Assembly: GCA_937893735.1 (NCBI GenBank)
Contig: CALBGD010000152.1
Span: forward strand, 1 to 6,448
Reading direction: 5' to 3'
Origin: an uncultured Clostridia bacterium
GTDB taxonomy: Bacteria; Bacillota; Clostridia; Oscillospirales; Ruminococcaceae
Length of the DNA stretch: 6,448 bases
The translations under genes were made by a program, and so were the position numbers. Shown here piece after piece: positions 1 to 5,706 of this stretch (its first letter is position 1; each line of letters starts with the position of its first letter). The notes beneath the pieces are model-generated. The model saw only the letters and a list, made by a program, of their open reading frames with translations. It was not told the DNA's origin and ran no database searches.

Positions 1-1560
1 GGGGCGGTCTGCGCGGCGGCGCTTCTGAGCGTATGCCTCGGCAGATTCGGGAAAATAACCCGCGCGGTGGGATTCCTGTTCTTCGGCTGCACGCTTATCC
101 TCGCGGGGGGGATAATCGGCGGTTCGTGGCGGATTTTCGCTGAACTCGCCGCAGCGGGAGCCGCCTACGCGCTTATACCGCTCGACAGGCTTTTCCCCCG
201 TGAATCGGACGAGCAGGAGGGCTCCGCCGGGCAGATACTGCGTGAGCGCCTGTGCTTCGCGGCGGGAGCCGTTTCCGGCGTGAATTCCGGGCTGGAGGCC
301 GCCGCCGACACACTGGAGCGCCGCTACTCCGTCACCCTGCCGGAGGTAGCGGACAAAGCCGCCGACAGAGCCTGCCGAAACTGCCCGAATAATATGGTCT
401 GCTGGGGTCAGAAGTACGAGCTTTTCCACGCGGAATTCAACCGGCTGGTGAAGCAGCTCCGCTGCGGCGGGGAGTTTTCGGAGCAGTCCATGTCCCCGCC
501 CGCCGCCGCTGAGTGCATAAACCGCCCCGCCGTGGTCTCCGGGGTGCGCCGCGCCTATGAGCAGTACCTCTCAGCTTCCGGCGGTCAGCAGCATATCCGG
601 GAGCTGCGCCGCATCTACGCTTCCCAGCTCTCCACGGTGTCCGAGATACTCTCCGACATGGGCGGTGCCGCCGGGAAGCTCCGCCCCGGGAGCCGCACCG
701 CAGAGCGCCGCGCCGAAAAGGTCCTCGCGGAATGCGGACTGAAAAGACCGGCGGCGTTCGTCAGCTTCACCCGGGGCGGCAGGCTGCGGCTGGAGGCATA
801 CGGCACCGGGGAGCTCACCGTTGACCGGGACTACCTCGGGGAGCTGCTGATACGCGCCCTCGGACGGGAGCTCGACCTCCCGGAGATAAGCGGAAGCGGG
901 CGCGTCCGCGTTACCGCCTCTGAGCGGGCGCTGATGTCCGCGCAGACCGGGGCGTTCCAGCTCAACCGGGGCAAAAACCGCGTCTGCGGCGACTGCTTCG
1001 AGAGCTTCACAGACCCGTCGGGGGCGCTGTACGTTATCCTCTCGGACGGAATGGGCAGCGGCAGCCGGGCGCGGATAGACTCCACCCTCGCGTGCAGCAT
1101 GGCGGCGCGGCTGATAAAGAGCGGGATATCCCTCAGCGCGGCGCTTGAAACGGTGAACACGGCGCTTATGGTAAAGTCCTCGGACGAGAGCTTCGCGACC
1201 CTCGACATCTGCCGAATAGACCTCAATTCCGGGGAGTGCGTGATATACAAGGCGGGAGCCGCGCTGAGCTACATAAAGTGCTCGGATAAATTACTTAGGG
1301 CTTCCCTGTCGTCGCCGCCGGTGGGCTCCGGGGGGAGGGTGACGGTACCGGCGCAGAAATTCCACGTTTCCGCCGGGGATATGATAGTCATGACCACCGA
1401 CGGCGCAGTGCTTGACGACGTTTGGCTCTCCCGGGAGCTTTCAAAGGAGGACAGGGGCTCCCCCGGCGAGCTCGCCGAGCGCATAGCCCGCGCCGCAAGG
1501 AGCGCCGAAAACGGAAGGGAGGACGACATTACAATAATTGTTGTCGAGATAGGAAGGTGA
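1..1560 (+). CDS. spoIIE: Stage II sporulation protein E (SpoIIE), PP2C-type serine phosphatase, 5'-truncated by window
   Basis: SpoIIE is a membrane-anchored phosphatase of the sporulation septum. It dephosphorylates the anti-anti-sigma factor SpoIIAA and so activates sigma-F in the forespore. The frame is open from base 1 and the residues before the GTG at 67 are also hydrophobic, so that GTG is not the true start; 519 residues are visible. Numbering from base 1, residues ~1-60 are the last membrane segments. Residues 125-134 hold the family's C-x2-C-x5-C-W cluster (CRNCPNNMVCW). The phosphatase domain runs from ~residue 310 to the end: GD at 330-331, the metal-binding SDGMGSG with Asp349, SSDESFATLD as in Bacillus SpoIIE, TTDG with Asp467, and the closing DD at 508-509. 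All expected acidic metal ligands are present, so it looks active. Bacillus SpoIIE is about 827 residues, so roughly 300 are missing upstream. No promoter is in view and no T-tract terminator follows; a repeat element begins 6 bp after the stop. Confidence 0.95.
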   Translation, partial: GAVCAAALLSVCLGRFGKITRAVGFLFFGCTLILAGGIIGGSWRIFAELAAAGAAYALIPLDRLFPRESDEQEGSAGQILRERLCFAAGAVSGVNSGLEAAADTLERRYSVTLPEVADKAADRACRNCPNNMVCWGQKYELFHAEFNRLVKQLRCGGEFSEQSMSPPAAAECINRPAVVSGVRRAYEQYLSASGGQQHIRELRRIYASQLSTVSEILSDMGGAAGKLRPGSRTAERRAEKVLAECGLKRPAAFVSFTRGGRLRLEAYGTGELTVDRDYLGELLIRALGRELDLPEISGSGRVRVTASERALMSAQTGAFQLNRGKNRVCGDCFESFTDPSGALYVILSDGMGSGSRARIDSTLACSMAARLIKSGISLSAALETVNTALMVKSSDESFATLDICRIDLNSGECVIYKAGAALSYIKCSDKLLRASLSSPPVGSGGRVTVPAQKFHVSAGDMIVMTTDGAVLDDVWLSRELSKEDRGSPGELAERIARAARSAENGREDDITIIVVEIGR

Positions 1561-1565
1561 ATTAT

Positions 1566-1735
1566 TGTAGGGGAGGGGCTTGCCCCTCCCGCGCTTATTT
1601 GCGCAGCGTCCTTGCTGCGCTTTGGCGCGGATGGACAAACGTCCTGTTTGCCCCTCCCGCGCTTATTTGCGCGGCGTTATCGCCGGAATGTGCCGTAATC
1701 TGCATTTTGCGGGAGGGGCAAGCCCCTCCCCTACA
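1566..1735. repeat. 170-bp composite inverted-repeat element (REPIN/MITE-like) after spoIIE
   Basis: Positions 1566-1592 and 1709-1735 are perfect 27-bp reverse complements (outer end TGTAGGGGAGGGGC, inner end CCCTCCCGC). Each arm is also a hairpin by itself: GGGAGGGGC-TT-GCCCCTCCC at 1571-1590, with its mirror copy at 1711-1730. Between the arms lie further small hairpins: GCGCAGC-N6-GCTGCGC (1601-1620), CAAAC-N5-GTTTG (1636-1650) and CGGCG-TTAT-CGCCG (1672-1685). The arms could therefore fold locally or pair with each other into one long stem. No transposase is encoded and no clear target-site duplication flanks it. The structure resembles non-autonomous palindromic elements (REP doublets/REPINs or MITEs); family membership is inference. 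There is no T-tract, so it is not a canonical terminator, though it could stabilise the spoIIE 3' end or impede transcription. Confidence 0.8.
1580..1672 (+). repeat. 25-bp direct repeat pair inside the composite element
   Basis: A 25-bp sequence (beginning TTGCCCCTCCCGC, ending TTATTTGCGC) occurs identically at 1580-1604 and 1648-1672. The similarity continues with one mismatch over the next five bases (AGCGT against GGCGT). The first copy starts inside the left inverted-repeat arm; the second lies in the interior and has only half an arm in front of it. This suggests the element arose by insertion or partial duplication of one unit within another, not as a simple two-ended repeat. Confidence 0.8.
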
Positions 1736-1928
1736 GGTGGGTTTACGAAATCCACGGGCAGTGTTTCCGGGTGGTTTTCTCCGGCATAAGCCGACACATT
1801 CTGCGGGATTTTCCCCTTTCTTTACACGCCTGTGTTTAATCGTTTACAAAAAGTTGAAAAGTAATATGCGATGTGCACAAATCGACCTGCTTAAAAATAG
1901 CTAAAAACATGAAAACTCCACAAAACTA
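1736..1928. other. Non-coding upstream region of glgB, GC-rich turning AT-rich
   Basis: No convincing gene is seen here: reading frames crossing it lack an RBS and carry codons unlike the neighbouring genes. The first ~90 bp hold small hairpins, namely GTGGGTTT-ACG-AAATCCAC (1737-1755, one G-T pair) and CGGC-ATAA-GCCG (1782-1793). From about 1820 the sequence turns markedly AT-rich, as expected ahead of a promoter. It contains a cre-like site (1835-1848) and an 8-bp palindrome TGTGCACA (1872-1879) that is a weak candidate for another operator. Confidence 0.6.
1835..1848 (+). promoter_or_regulatory. cre-like operator (CcpA/LacI-family type) upstream of glgB
   Basis: The sequence TTTAATCGTTTACA matches the catabolite-responsive-element consensus TGWAANCGNTNWCA at every defined position except the second (T for G). 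CcpA, or another LacI-family sugar regulator, binds such sites in Firmicutes, and glycogen synthesis genes are plausible targets. The site lies about 80 bp upstream of the -35 box. That is too far for simple blocking of polymerase but would allow activation or looping. One short consensus match in AT-rich DNA can arise by chance. Confidence 0.35.
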
Positions 1929-1957
1929 TTGAAAAAATTCTTGTGTTGTGGTACAAT
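1929..1957 (+). promoter_or_regulatory. Sigma-A promoter for the glgBC operon, extended -10
   Basis: A -35 box TTGAAA (1929-1934) and a -10 box TACAAT (1952-1957) are separated by exactly 17 bp. A TG dinucleotide (1949-1950) stands one base before the -10 box, giving an extended -10 element. Transcription would start near 1964, leaving a leader of about 73 bases. The inverted pair CCACAA (1918-1923) and TTGTGG (1946-1951), and the tandem TTGTG-TTGTG (1941-1950), bracket or lie within the promoter and could be a regulator site. The promoter is inferred from sequence only, but the match is strong and well placed. Confidence 0.8.
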
Positions 1958-1970
1958 AAGTACAAGGAAC

Positions 1971-1993
1971 AGAATGCCCGCACAGGCATTTTT
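1971..1993 (+). terminator. Terminator-like hairpin in the glgB leader
   Basis: AGAATGCC (1971-1978) pairs with GGCATTTT (1985-1992), including one G-T pair, around the six-base loop CGCACA, and the T-run extends to 1993. It begins only ~7 bases after the predicted transcript start. The T-run is short and mostly inside the stem, so this could be a weak attenuator or simply a 5' hairpin that stabilises the mRNA. No known riboswitch is recognisable in so short a leader. Confidence 0.45.
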
Positions 1994-2019
1994 GTATACT
2001 TTTTAATGAGGAACCAGAC

Positions 2020-2027
2020 AAGGAGGT
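2020..2027 (+). promoter_or_regulatory. Ribosome binding site of glgB
   Basis: AAGGAGGT is a near-perfect anti-16S complement placed 9 bases before the ATG at 2037. It fixes the glgB start, which also gives the N-terminus expected for the family. Confidence 0.9.
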
Positions 2028-2036
2028 CTTGAATAA

Positions 2037-4301
2037 ATGGCTATAACCGTACCGGAAAAGTACACAGTCCCGCTGTATCTTTTCCATCAGGGCGAGAATT
2101 CCCACGCATATGAGTTCTTTGGCTCCCACCGCGACACGCAGGACGGCAAGTCCGGCGCAGTGTTCAGGGTGTGGGCTCCGAATGCGCGCACAGTCAGCGT
2201 CGTGGGCGACTTCAACCACTGGGACAGGGGCCGCCACCCGATGAACAAGATAAGCGACGGCGGTATCTGGGAGCTGTTCGTCCCCGGGATAAAGCAGTAC
2301 GACAACTATAAATACAGCATCGAAAGCCCGGACGGACTTATAAAGCTCAAGGCCGACCCTTACGGCTATCACATGGAGCTCCGCCCGAACACCGCTTCGA
2401 AATTCTACGAGCTGGAGGGCTTCCGCTGGACCGACCAGAAGTACATAAAAGAGCTCCACGCAAAGAATATCTACGACAGCGCCGCGAATATATATGAGGT
2501 GAACGCAGGCTCATGGCGCAAGGACGGCGAGAACTTCCTGAGCTACCGCCAGCTTGCCGAAAAGCTCATTCCCTACGTTAAGGAGATGGGCTACACCCAC
2601 ATCGAGCTCATGCCCATCGGCGAATATCCCTACGACGGAAGCTGGGGCTACCAGCAGATAGGATACTTCGCGCCGACCTCCCGCTTCGGCACTCCGCACG
2701 ACTTCATGGAGTTCGTGGACAGGTGCCACGCCGCCGGGATAGGCGTCATCGTGGACTGGGTACCCGCCCACTTCCCCAAGGACGCCGCAGGTCTGTATGA
2801 GTTCGACGGCACAAGCTGCTATGAGTACTCCGACCCGCTGAAGCGCGAGCACAAGAACTGGGGCACCCACATCTTCGACTGGGGCAAGCCCGAGGTGCAG
2901 AGCTTCCTGGTTTCCAACGCGAACTACTGGATAGAGAAATACCACATCGACGGTCTGCGCGTGGACGCTGTCGCTTCCATGCTCTACCTCGACTACGACC
3001 GCAAGGACGGCGAATGGCGTCCCAACGCCTACGGAGGTCATGAGAACCTCGAGGCCGTGGCGTTCCTCCAGAAGCTCAACGCCGCGCTCTTCCGCGAGCA
3101 CCCCAACATAATGATGATCGCCGAGGAATCCACCGCATGGCCCATGGTAACAAAGCCTGCGGACATCGGAGGTCTTGGCTTCAACTTCAAGTGGAACATG
3201 GGCTGGATGAACGATATGCTCCGCTATATGTCCATGGACCCGCTTTCGCGGCCGTATAACCACAATCTCGTAACGTTCTCGTTCTACTATGCGTTCTCTG
3301 AGAACTACATTCTCCCGATATCTCATGACGAGGTGGTCTACGGAAAGTGCTCCATGCTGGACAAGATGGGCGGCCCGAGGGAATTCCGCTTCAACTCCAT
3401 GCGCACATTCCTCGGCTATATGACCGCTCACCCCGGCAAGAAGCTGATGTTCATGGGGCAGGAATTCGCCCAGTACAAGGAGTGGAACTTCCAGACCCAG
3501 CTCGACTGGGAGGTTCTGGAGTTCGAGCCGCACAGAAAGCTCCACGAATATGTAAAGGATCTCAATAAGTTCTACACCGACAACGCTCCCCTGTGGGAAT
3601 GCGACACGAGCTGGGAGGGCTTCCACTGGATATCCAGCGAGGACAACGCGAACTCCGTAATAGCTTTCCGCCGCATAGCCCGCAACAAGGACGAGCTTAT
3701 CTGCGTGTGCAACTTCCAGCCGGTAAGGCATGAGATATACGAAATAGGCGTTCCCTATTACGCGGACTATGAAGAGGTGTTCAGCTCCGACGACGTGAAA
3801 TACGGCGGCACCGGAGTCACCAACGGCACCCTCACCGCAAAGGAAGAGCCTATGCACGGCGAGCAGTTCAGGATATCCATGGATCTGCCGCCCATGGCAG
3901 CGCTGTTCTTCAAAATAAAGAACAAGCGGACTCCGCCGAGCCAGCTCCCGGAGGAAGCTGTTTCCGAGCCGCTTCAGCCCGCTGAAACGGAAAAGCCCGA
4001 GGAGGTGCCGGAGGCTCCGGTCGTTCCGGAAGCACCGGAATCCGCCAAGGCTCCGGAAGTCACGGAAACCGCCGCGCCCAAGGCCGAGGAACCTGAAAAG
4101 GCTCCCGAAAAGCCCGTTTCCAGCGGCGTCAGTAACGCCACGGAAAAGCAGGAGATCCCGGAAAAACCGGAAGCAAAGGCAGAAGCACCGGAAAAGCTGA
4201 CGGCAGAAACTCCGGCGAAAGCAGAAGCCAAATCCGCCGAAAACGGCGATAAATCTAAGGAAATCACGGCTCACAAGGTCGGGACAGGAGGAAATATATG
4301 A
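2037..4301 (+). CDS. glgB: 1,4-alpha-glucan branching enzyme GlgB (GH13) with long C-terminal tail
   Basis: GlgB cuts alpha-1,4 glucan chains and rejoins the piece through an alpha-1,6 bond, creating glycogen branches in the cytoplasm. The 754-residue protein starts with a short lead ([16 protein letters not shown], residues 16-31) and a CBM48 domain (~38-120, with VWAPNA at 45-50 and FNHW at 59-62). The GH13 barrel follows (~150-530) with all four conserved regions: DWVPAH (Asp240, His245), RVDAVAS with nucleophile Asp310, AEEST with acid/base Glu363, and SHDE with His430-Asp431. A C-terminal beta domain ends near residue 630 ([11 protein letters not shown]). The typical enzyme stops about there; this one adds ~123 residues of Pro/Glu/Ala/Lys-rich sequence. 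It lacks the extra N-terminal module of longer enterobacterial forms. It has its own promoter and strong RBS, and its stop overlaps the glgC start (ATGA), so the two genes are co-transcribed. Assignment is secure; only the tail is unexplained. Confidence 0.97.
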   Translation: MAITVPEKYTVPLYLFHQGENSHAYEFFGSHRDTQDGKSGAVFRVWAPNARTVSVVGDFNHWDRGRHPMNKISDGGIWELFVPGIKQYDNYKYSIESPDGLIKLKADPYGYHMELRPNTASKFYELEGFRWTDQKYIKELHAKNIYDSAANIYEVNAGSWRKDGENFLSYRQLAEKLIPYVKEMGYTHIELMPIGEYPYDGSWGYQQIGYFAPTSRFGTPHDFMEFVDRCHAAGIGVIVDWVPAHFPKDAAGLYEFDGTSCYEYSDPLKREHKNWGTHIFDWGKPEVQSFLVSNANYWIEKYHIDGLRVDAVASMLYLDYDRKDGEWRPNAYGGHENLEAVAFLQKLNAALFREHPNIMMIAEESTAWPMVTKPADIGGLGFNFKWNMGWMNDMLRYMSMDPLSRPYNHNLVTFSFYYAFSENYILPISHDEVVYGKCSMLDKMGGPREFRFNSMRTFLGYMTAHPGKKLMFMGQEFAQYKEWNFQTQLDWEVLEFEPHRKLHEYVKDLNKFYTDNAPLWECDTSWEGFHWISSEDNANSVIAFRRIARNKDELICVCNFQPVRHEIYEIGVPYYADYEEVFSSDDVKYGGTGVTNGTLTAKEEPMHGEQFRISMDLPPMAALFFKIKNKRTPPSQLPEEAVSEPLQPAETEKPEEVPEAPVVPEAPESAKAPEVTETAAPKAEEPEKAPEKPVSSGVSNATEKQEIPEKPEAKAEAPEKLTAETPAKAEAKSAENGDKSKEITAHKVGTGGNI
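3930..4298 (+). other. Low-complexity Pro/Glu/Ala/Lys-rich C-terminal tail of GlgB
   Basis: Residues 632-754 follow the last strand of the beta domain. They consist of irregular repeats such as PEAP, EKPEE, APEK and [12 protein letters not shown]. The stretch has no Phe, Tyr, Trp, Cys or Met, so it is almost certainly disordered. It is in frame with no frameshift. Glu is mostly GAA here, whereas GAG dominates in the enzyme body, hinting at a different origin or relaxed codon selection. A flexible tether or docking segment is possible; no known binding motif is recognised. Confidence 0.85.
4286..4301 (+). promoter_or_regulatory. glgC ribosome binding site and ATGA stop-start overlap
   Basis: AGGAGG (4286-4291) sits inside the last codons of glgB, 6 bases before the glgC ATG at 4298. 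That ATG shares four bases with the glgB TGA stop (4299-4301). This arrangement points to translational coupling and near-equal synthesis of GlgB and GlgC. Confidence 0.9.
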
Positions 4302-5503
4302 ATCACATTAAAAAAGAGTGCGTTGCCATGCTGCTTGCAGGCGGACAGGGCAGCCGTCTTTACGCACTGACTCAGGAAATGGCAAAGCCCGCAGTTCCCT
4401 ACGGCGGTAAGTACAGGATAATCGACTTCCCGCTCTCCAACTGCGTTAATTCAGGTATAGACACGGTGGGCGTGCTCACACAGTATCAGCCGCTCGTCCT
4501 CAACGAGTACATAGGCAACGGTCAGCCGTGGGGTCTTGACCGCGCGCACGGCGGCGTTCACGTTCTGCCCCCTTACGAAACTGCGGCAGGCAAGGCGTGG
4601 TACTCCGGCACGGCTAACGCCATCTATCAGAATATAGGCTTCATCGACCGCTACGACCCTGAGTATGTGGTTGTTCTGTCCGGCGACCATATCTACAAGA
4701 TGGACTACTCCAAGATGGTTGACTTCCACAAGCAGCACGAGGCTGACGCCACCATCGCGGTCCTCGAGGTTCCGTGGGAGGAGGCTCCCCGCTTCGGCAT
4801 AATGAGCGCTAACCCCGACGGCACCATCTACGAATTCGCGGAGAAGCCCAAGGAGCCCAAGTCCAACCTTGCTTCCATGGGTATCTATGTATTCACATGG
4901 TCCAAGCTCCGCAAGTACCTCATCGACAACGAAAACGACGAGGGCGCGACCAAGGACTTCGGCAAGAACATTATCCCCACAATGCTCGAAAACAAGGAGA
5001 AGATGGTGGCTTACCACTTCGACGGCTACTGGAAGGACGTCGGAACTATCGACTCCCTGTGGGAAGCAAACATGGACGTGCTCGACCCCAAGGTCCCGCT
5101 CGACCTGCTTGACGACAGCTGGAAGATATACTCCAGGAACCCCGTAATGCCTCCGCACTACGCAGGTCCCAACAGCCAGATACAGAACTCCATGGTGGCA
5201 GAGGGCTGCGAGATATACGGTATGGTGGATTTCGCCGTGCTGTTCGCAGGTGTTGTCATTGAGGAGGGCGCTATCGTCCGCGACAGTATCATCATGCCGA
5301 ACACCATCATCAAAAAGGGCGCGGTGATCGAGTACTCCATCGTCGGCGAGAACTGCGTCATCGGCGAGGGCGCACATATCGGAGAACGTCCTGAGCTTAT
5401 CGAGGACAAGTCGCAGTGGGGCGTTGCAGTAATCGGTCACAACGTGAATGTTTCCGACAAGGCTGTGGCACCTCCCAAGGCTATGATCTCCAAAGATATA
5501 TAA
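4298..5503 (+). CDS. glgC: Glucose-1-phosphate adenylyltransferase (ADP-glucose pyrophosphorylase) GlgC, catalytic subunit
   Basis: GlgC makes ADP-glucose and pyrophosphate from glucose-1-phosphate and ATP, the committed and usually allosterically controlled step of bacterial glycogen synthesis. The 401-residue protein is full length (family about 380-430). Its N-terminal nucleotidyltransferase fold shows the GGQGSRL loop (15-21), KPAVP (30-34), [10 protein letters not shown] (39-48), GGVHVLPPY (85-93), WYSGTA (101-106), the catalytic GDHIYKMDY with Asp130 (equivalent to Asp142 of the E. coli enzyme) and EKP with Lys183, the sugar-phosphate site. Lys38 in YGGKYR matches the E. coli activator-site Lys39. 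The C-terminal ~110 residues carry hexapeptide repeats of a left-handed beta-helix (for example [14 protein letters not shown], then VIGEGAHIG). All catalytic residues are present, in contrast to the GlgD paralogue downstream. A strong terminator lies 10 bases after the stop. Confidence 0.97.
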   Translation: MNHIKKECVAMLLAGGQGSRLYALTQEMAKPAVPYGGKYRIIDFPLSNCVNSGIDTVGVLTQYQPLVLNEYIGNGQPWGLDRAHGGVHVLPPYETAAGKAWYSGTANAIYQNIGFIDRYDPEYVVVLSGDHIYKMDYSKMVDFHKQHEADATIAVLEVPWEEAPRFGIMSANPDGTIYEFAEKPKEPKSNLASMGIYVFTWSKLRKYLIDNENDEGATKDFGKNIIPTMLENKEKMVAYHFDGYWKDVGTIDSLWEANMDVLDPKVPLDLLDDSWKIYSRNPVMPPHYAGPNSQIQNSMVAEGCEIYGMVDFAVLFAGVVIEEGAIVRDSIIMPNTIIKKGAVIEYSIVGENCVIGEGAHIGERPELIEDKSQWGVAVIGHNVNVSDKAVAPPKAMISKDI

Positions 5504-5513
5504 AACCCGTCGA

Positions 5514-5535
5514 AAAAATCCCTGAAGGGATTTTT
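5514..5535 (+). terminator. Intrinsic terminator after glgC, probably bidirectional
   Basis: AAAAATCCC (5514-5522), loop TGAA, GGGATTTTT (5527-5535) form a perfect 9-bp stem. An A-tract precedes it and a T-tract closes it, so it reads as a terminator on both strands. It begins 10 bases after the glgC stop. Since glgD follows in the same direction without a convincing promoter, termination is probably partial and would lower glgD relative to glgBC. The GC core is only three pairs, so its strength is uncertain. Confidence 0.7.
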
Positions 5536-5544
5536 CCGCCGAAC

Positions 5545-5602
5545 ATACCAGCTGCGCGCACTCATTGTCGGCTGCGCCGACAATTCGCACACTTGCTGGT
5601 AT
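5545..5602. repeat. Nested palindrome in the glgC-glgD spacer
   Basis: The outer 8-bp arms ATACCAGC (5545-5552) and GCTGGTAT (5595-5602) enclose a perfect 9-bp hairpin, ATTGTCGGC-TGC-GCCGACAAT (5564-5584). The intervening bases can partly pair (TGCG at 5553-5556 with CGCA at 5586-5589). The result is a long imperfect stem of ~58 bases with no T-tract. It may be a palindromic intergenic repeat, a processing site or an mRNA stability element; other genomic copies would be needed to decide. Confidence 0.7.
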
Positions 5603-5608
5603 AGAGGT

Positions 5609-5641
5609 ATTTTTTACCCCGGCATAGCTGGGGTAAAAAAT
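5609..5641. repeat. Perfect T-run/A-run hairpin in the glgC-glgD spacer
   Basis: TTTTTTACCCC (5610-5620) and GGGGTAAAAAA (5630-5640) are perfect reverse complements. The stem gains one more A-T pair outside (5609/5641) and G-T, G-C and C-G pairs inside, leaving an ATA loop. The T-run comes before the stem and the A-run after it on both strands, the reverse of a normal terminator. A terminating role is therefore not obvious despite the very stable stem. Confidence 0.75.
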
Positions 5642-5650
5642 GGATCTCAA

Positions 5651-5667
5651 AGCCTGCTGCGCAGGCT
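5651..5667. repeat. Short hairpin AGCCTGC-TGC-GCAGGCT upstream of glgD
   Basis: A 7-bp perfect stem has the same TGC three-base loop as the palindrome at 5564-5584. It is followed nine bases later by TTTTT (5676-5680), too distant for a canonical terminator. It is the last of four consecutive hairpins before the glgD RBS. Confidence 0.65.
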
Positions 5668-5689
5668 GGATAAGGTTTTTCTATAAATG

Positions 5690-5695
5690 AAAGGA
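5690..5695 (+). promoter_or_regulatory. Ribosome binding site deciding the glgD start
   Basis: AAAGGA lies 11 bases before the ATG at 5707. The nearer ATG at 5699 is only 3 bases away and its frame stops after ten codons; the in-frame ATG at 5716 is too far at 20 bases. The start at 5707 is therefore preferred. This site is weaker than those of glgB and glgC. Confidence 0.7.
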
Positions 5696-5706
5696 AATAT
5701 GTTGAT

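Noticed and set aside
1571..1590. GC-rich hairpin after spoIIE as an intrinsic terminator
   Set aside because: The stem is strong but no T-tract follows it on either strand; it is better explained as an arm of the repeat element.
1872..1879. TGTGCACA palindrome, with CGAT/ATCG nearby, as a regulator site
   Set aside because: The inner and outer symmetric parts are off-centre by half a base and no known operator consensus fits; noted only as a weak candidate.
1422..1904. 160-codon open frame across the spoIIE end and the repeat element (and a 69-codon one at 1580-1789)
   Set aside because: They overlap spoIIE or consist largely of the palindromic repeat (the peptide CPSRAYLR recurs because of the 25-bp direct repeat), have no RBS and no recognisable domain.
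2006..2032. Eight-codon upstream frame (MRNQTRRS) overlapping the glgB RBS as a possible leader peptide
   Set aside because: It has no RBS of its own and no run of regulatory codons tied to the pathway; it probably occurs by chance.
2511..4274. 587-codon open frame on the - strand opposite glgB
   Set aside because: The composition is a shadow of the glgB codons, with no RBS and no recognisable family; long antisense frames are common in GC-rich genes with strong third-position bias. The - strand frames opposite glgC (4451-5650) and glgD (5728-6393) are rejected for the same reason.
5676..5687. TATAAA (5682-5687) as a -10 box for a separate glgD promoter
   Set aside because: No -35 match lies at 16-18 bp, and the start would fall inside the RBS, leaving no usable leader.
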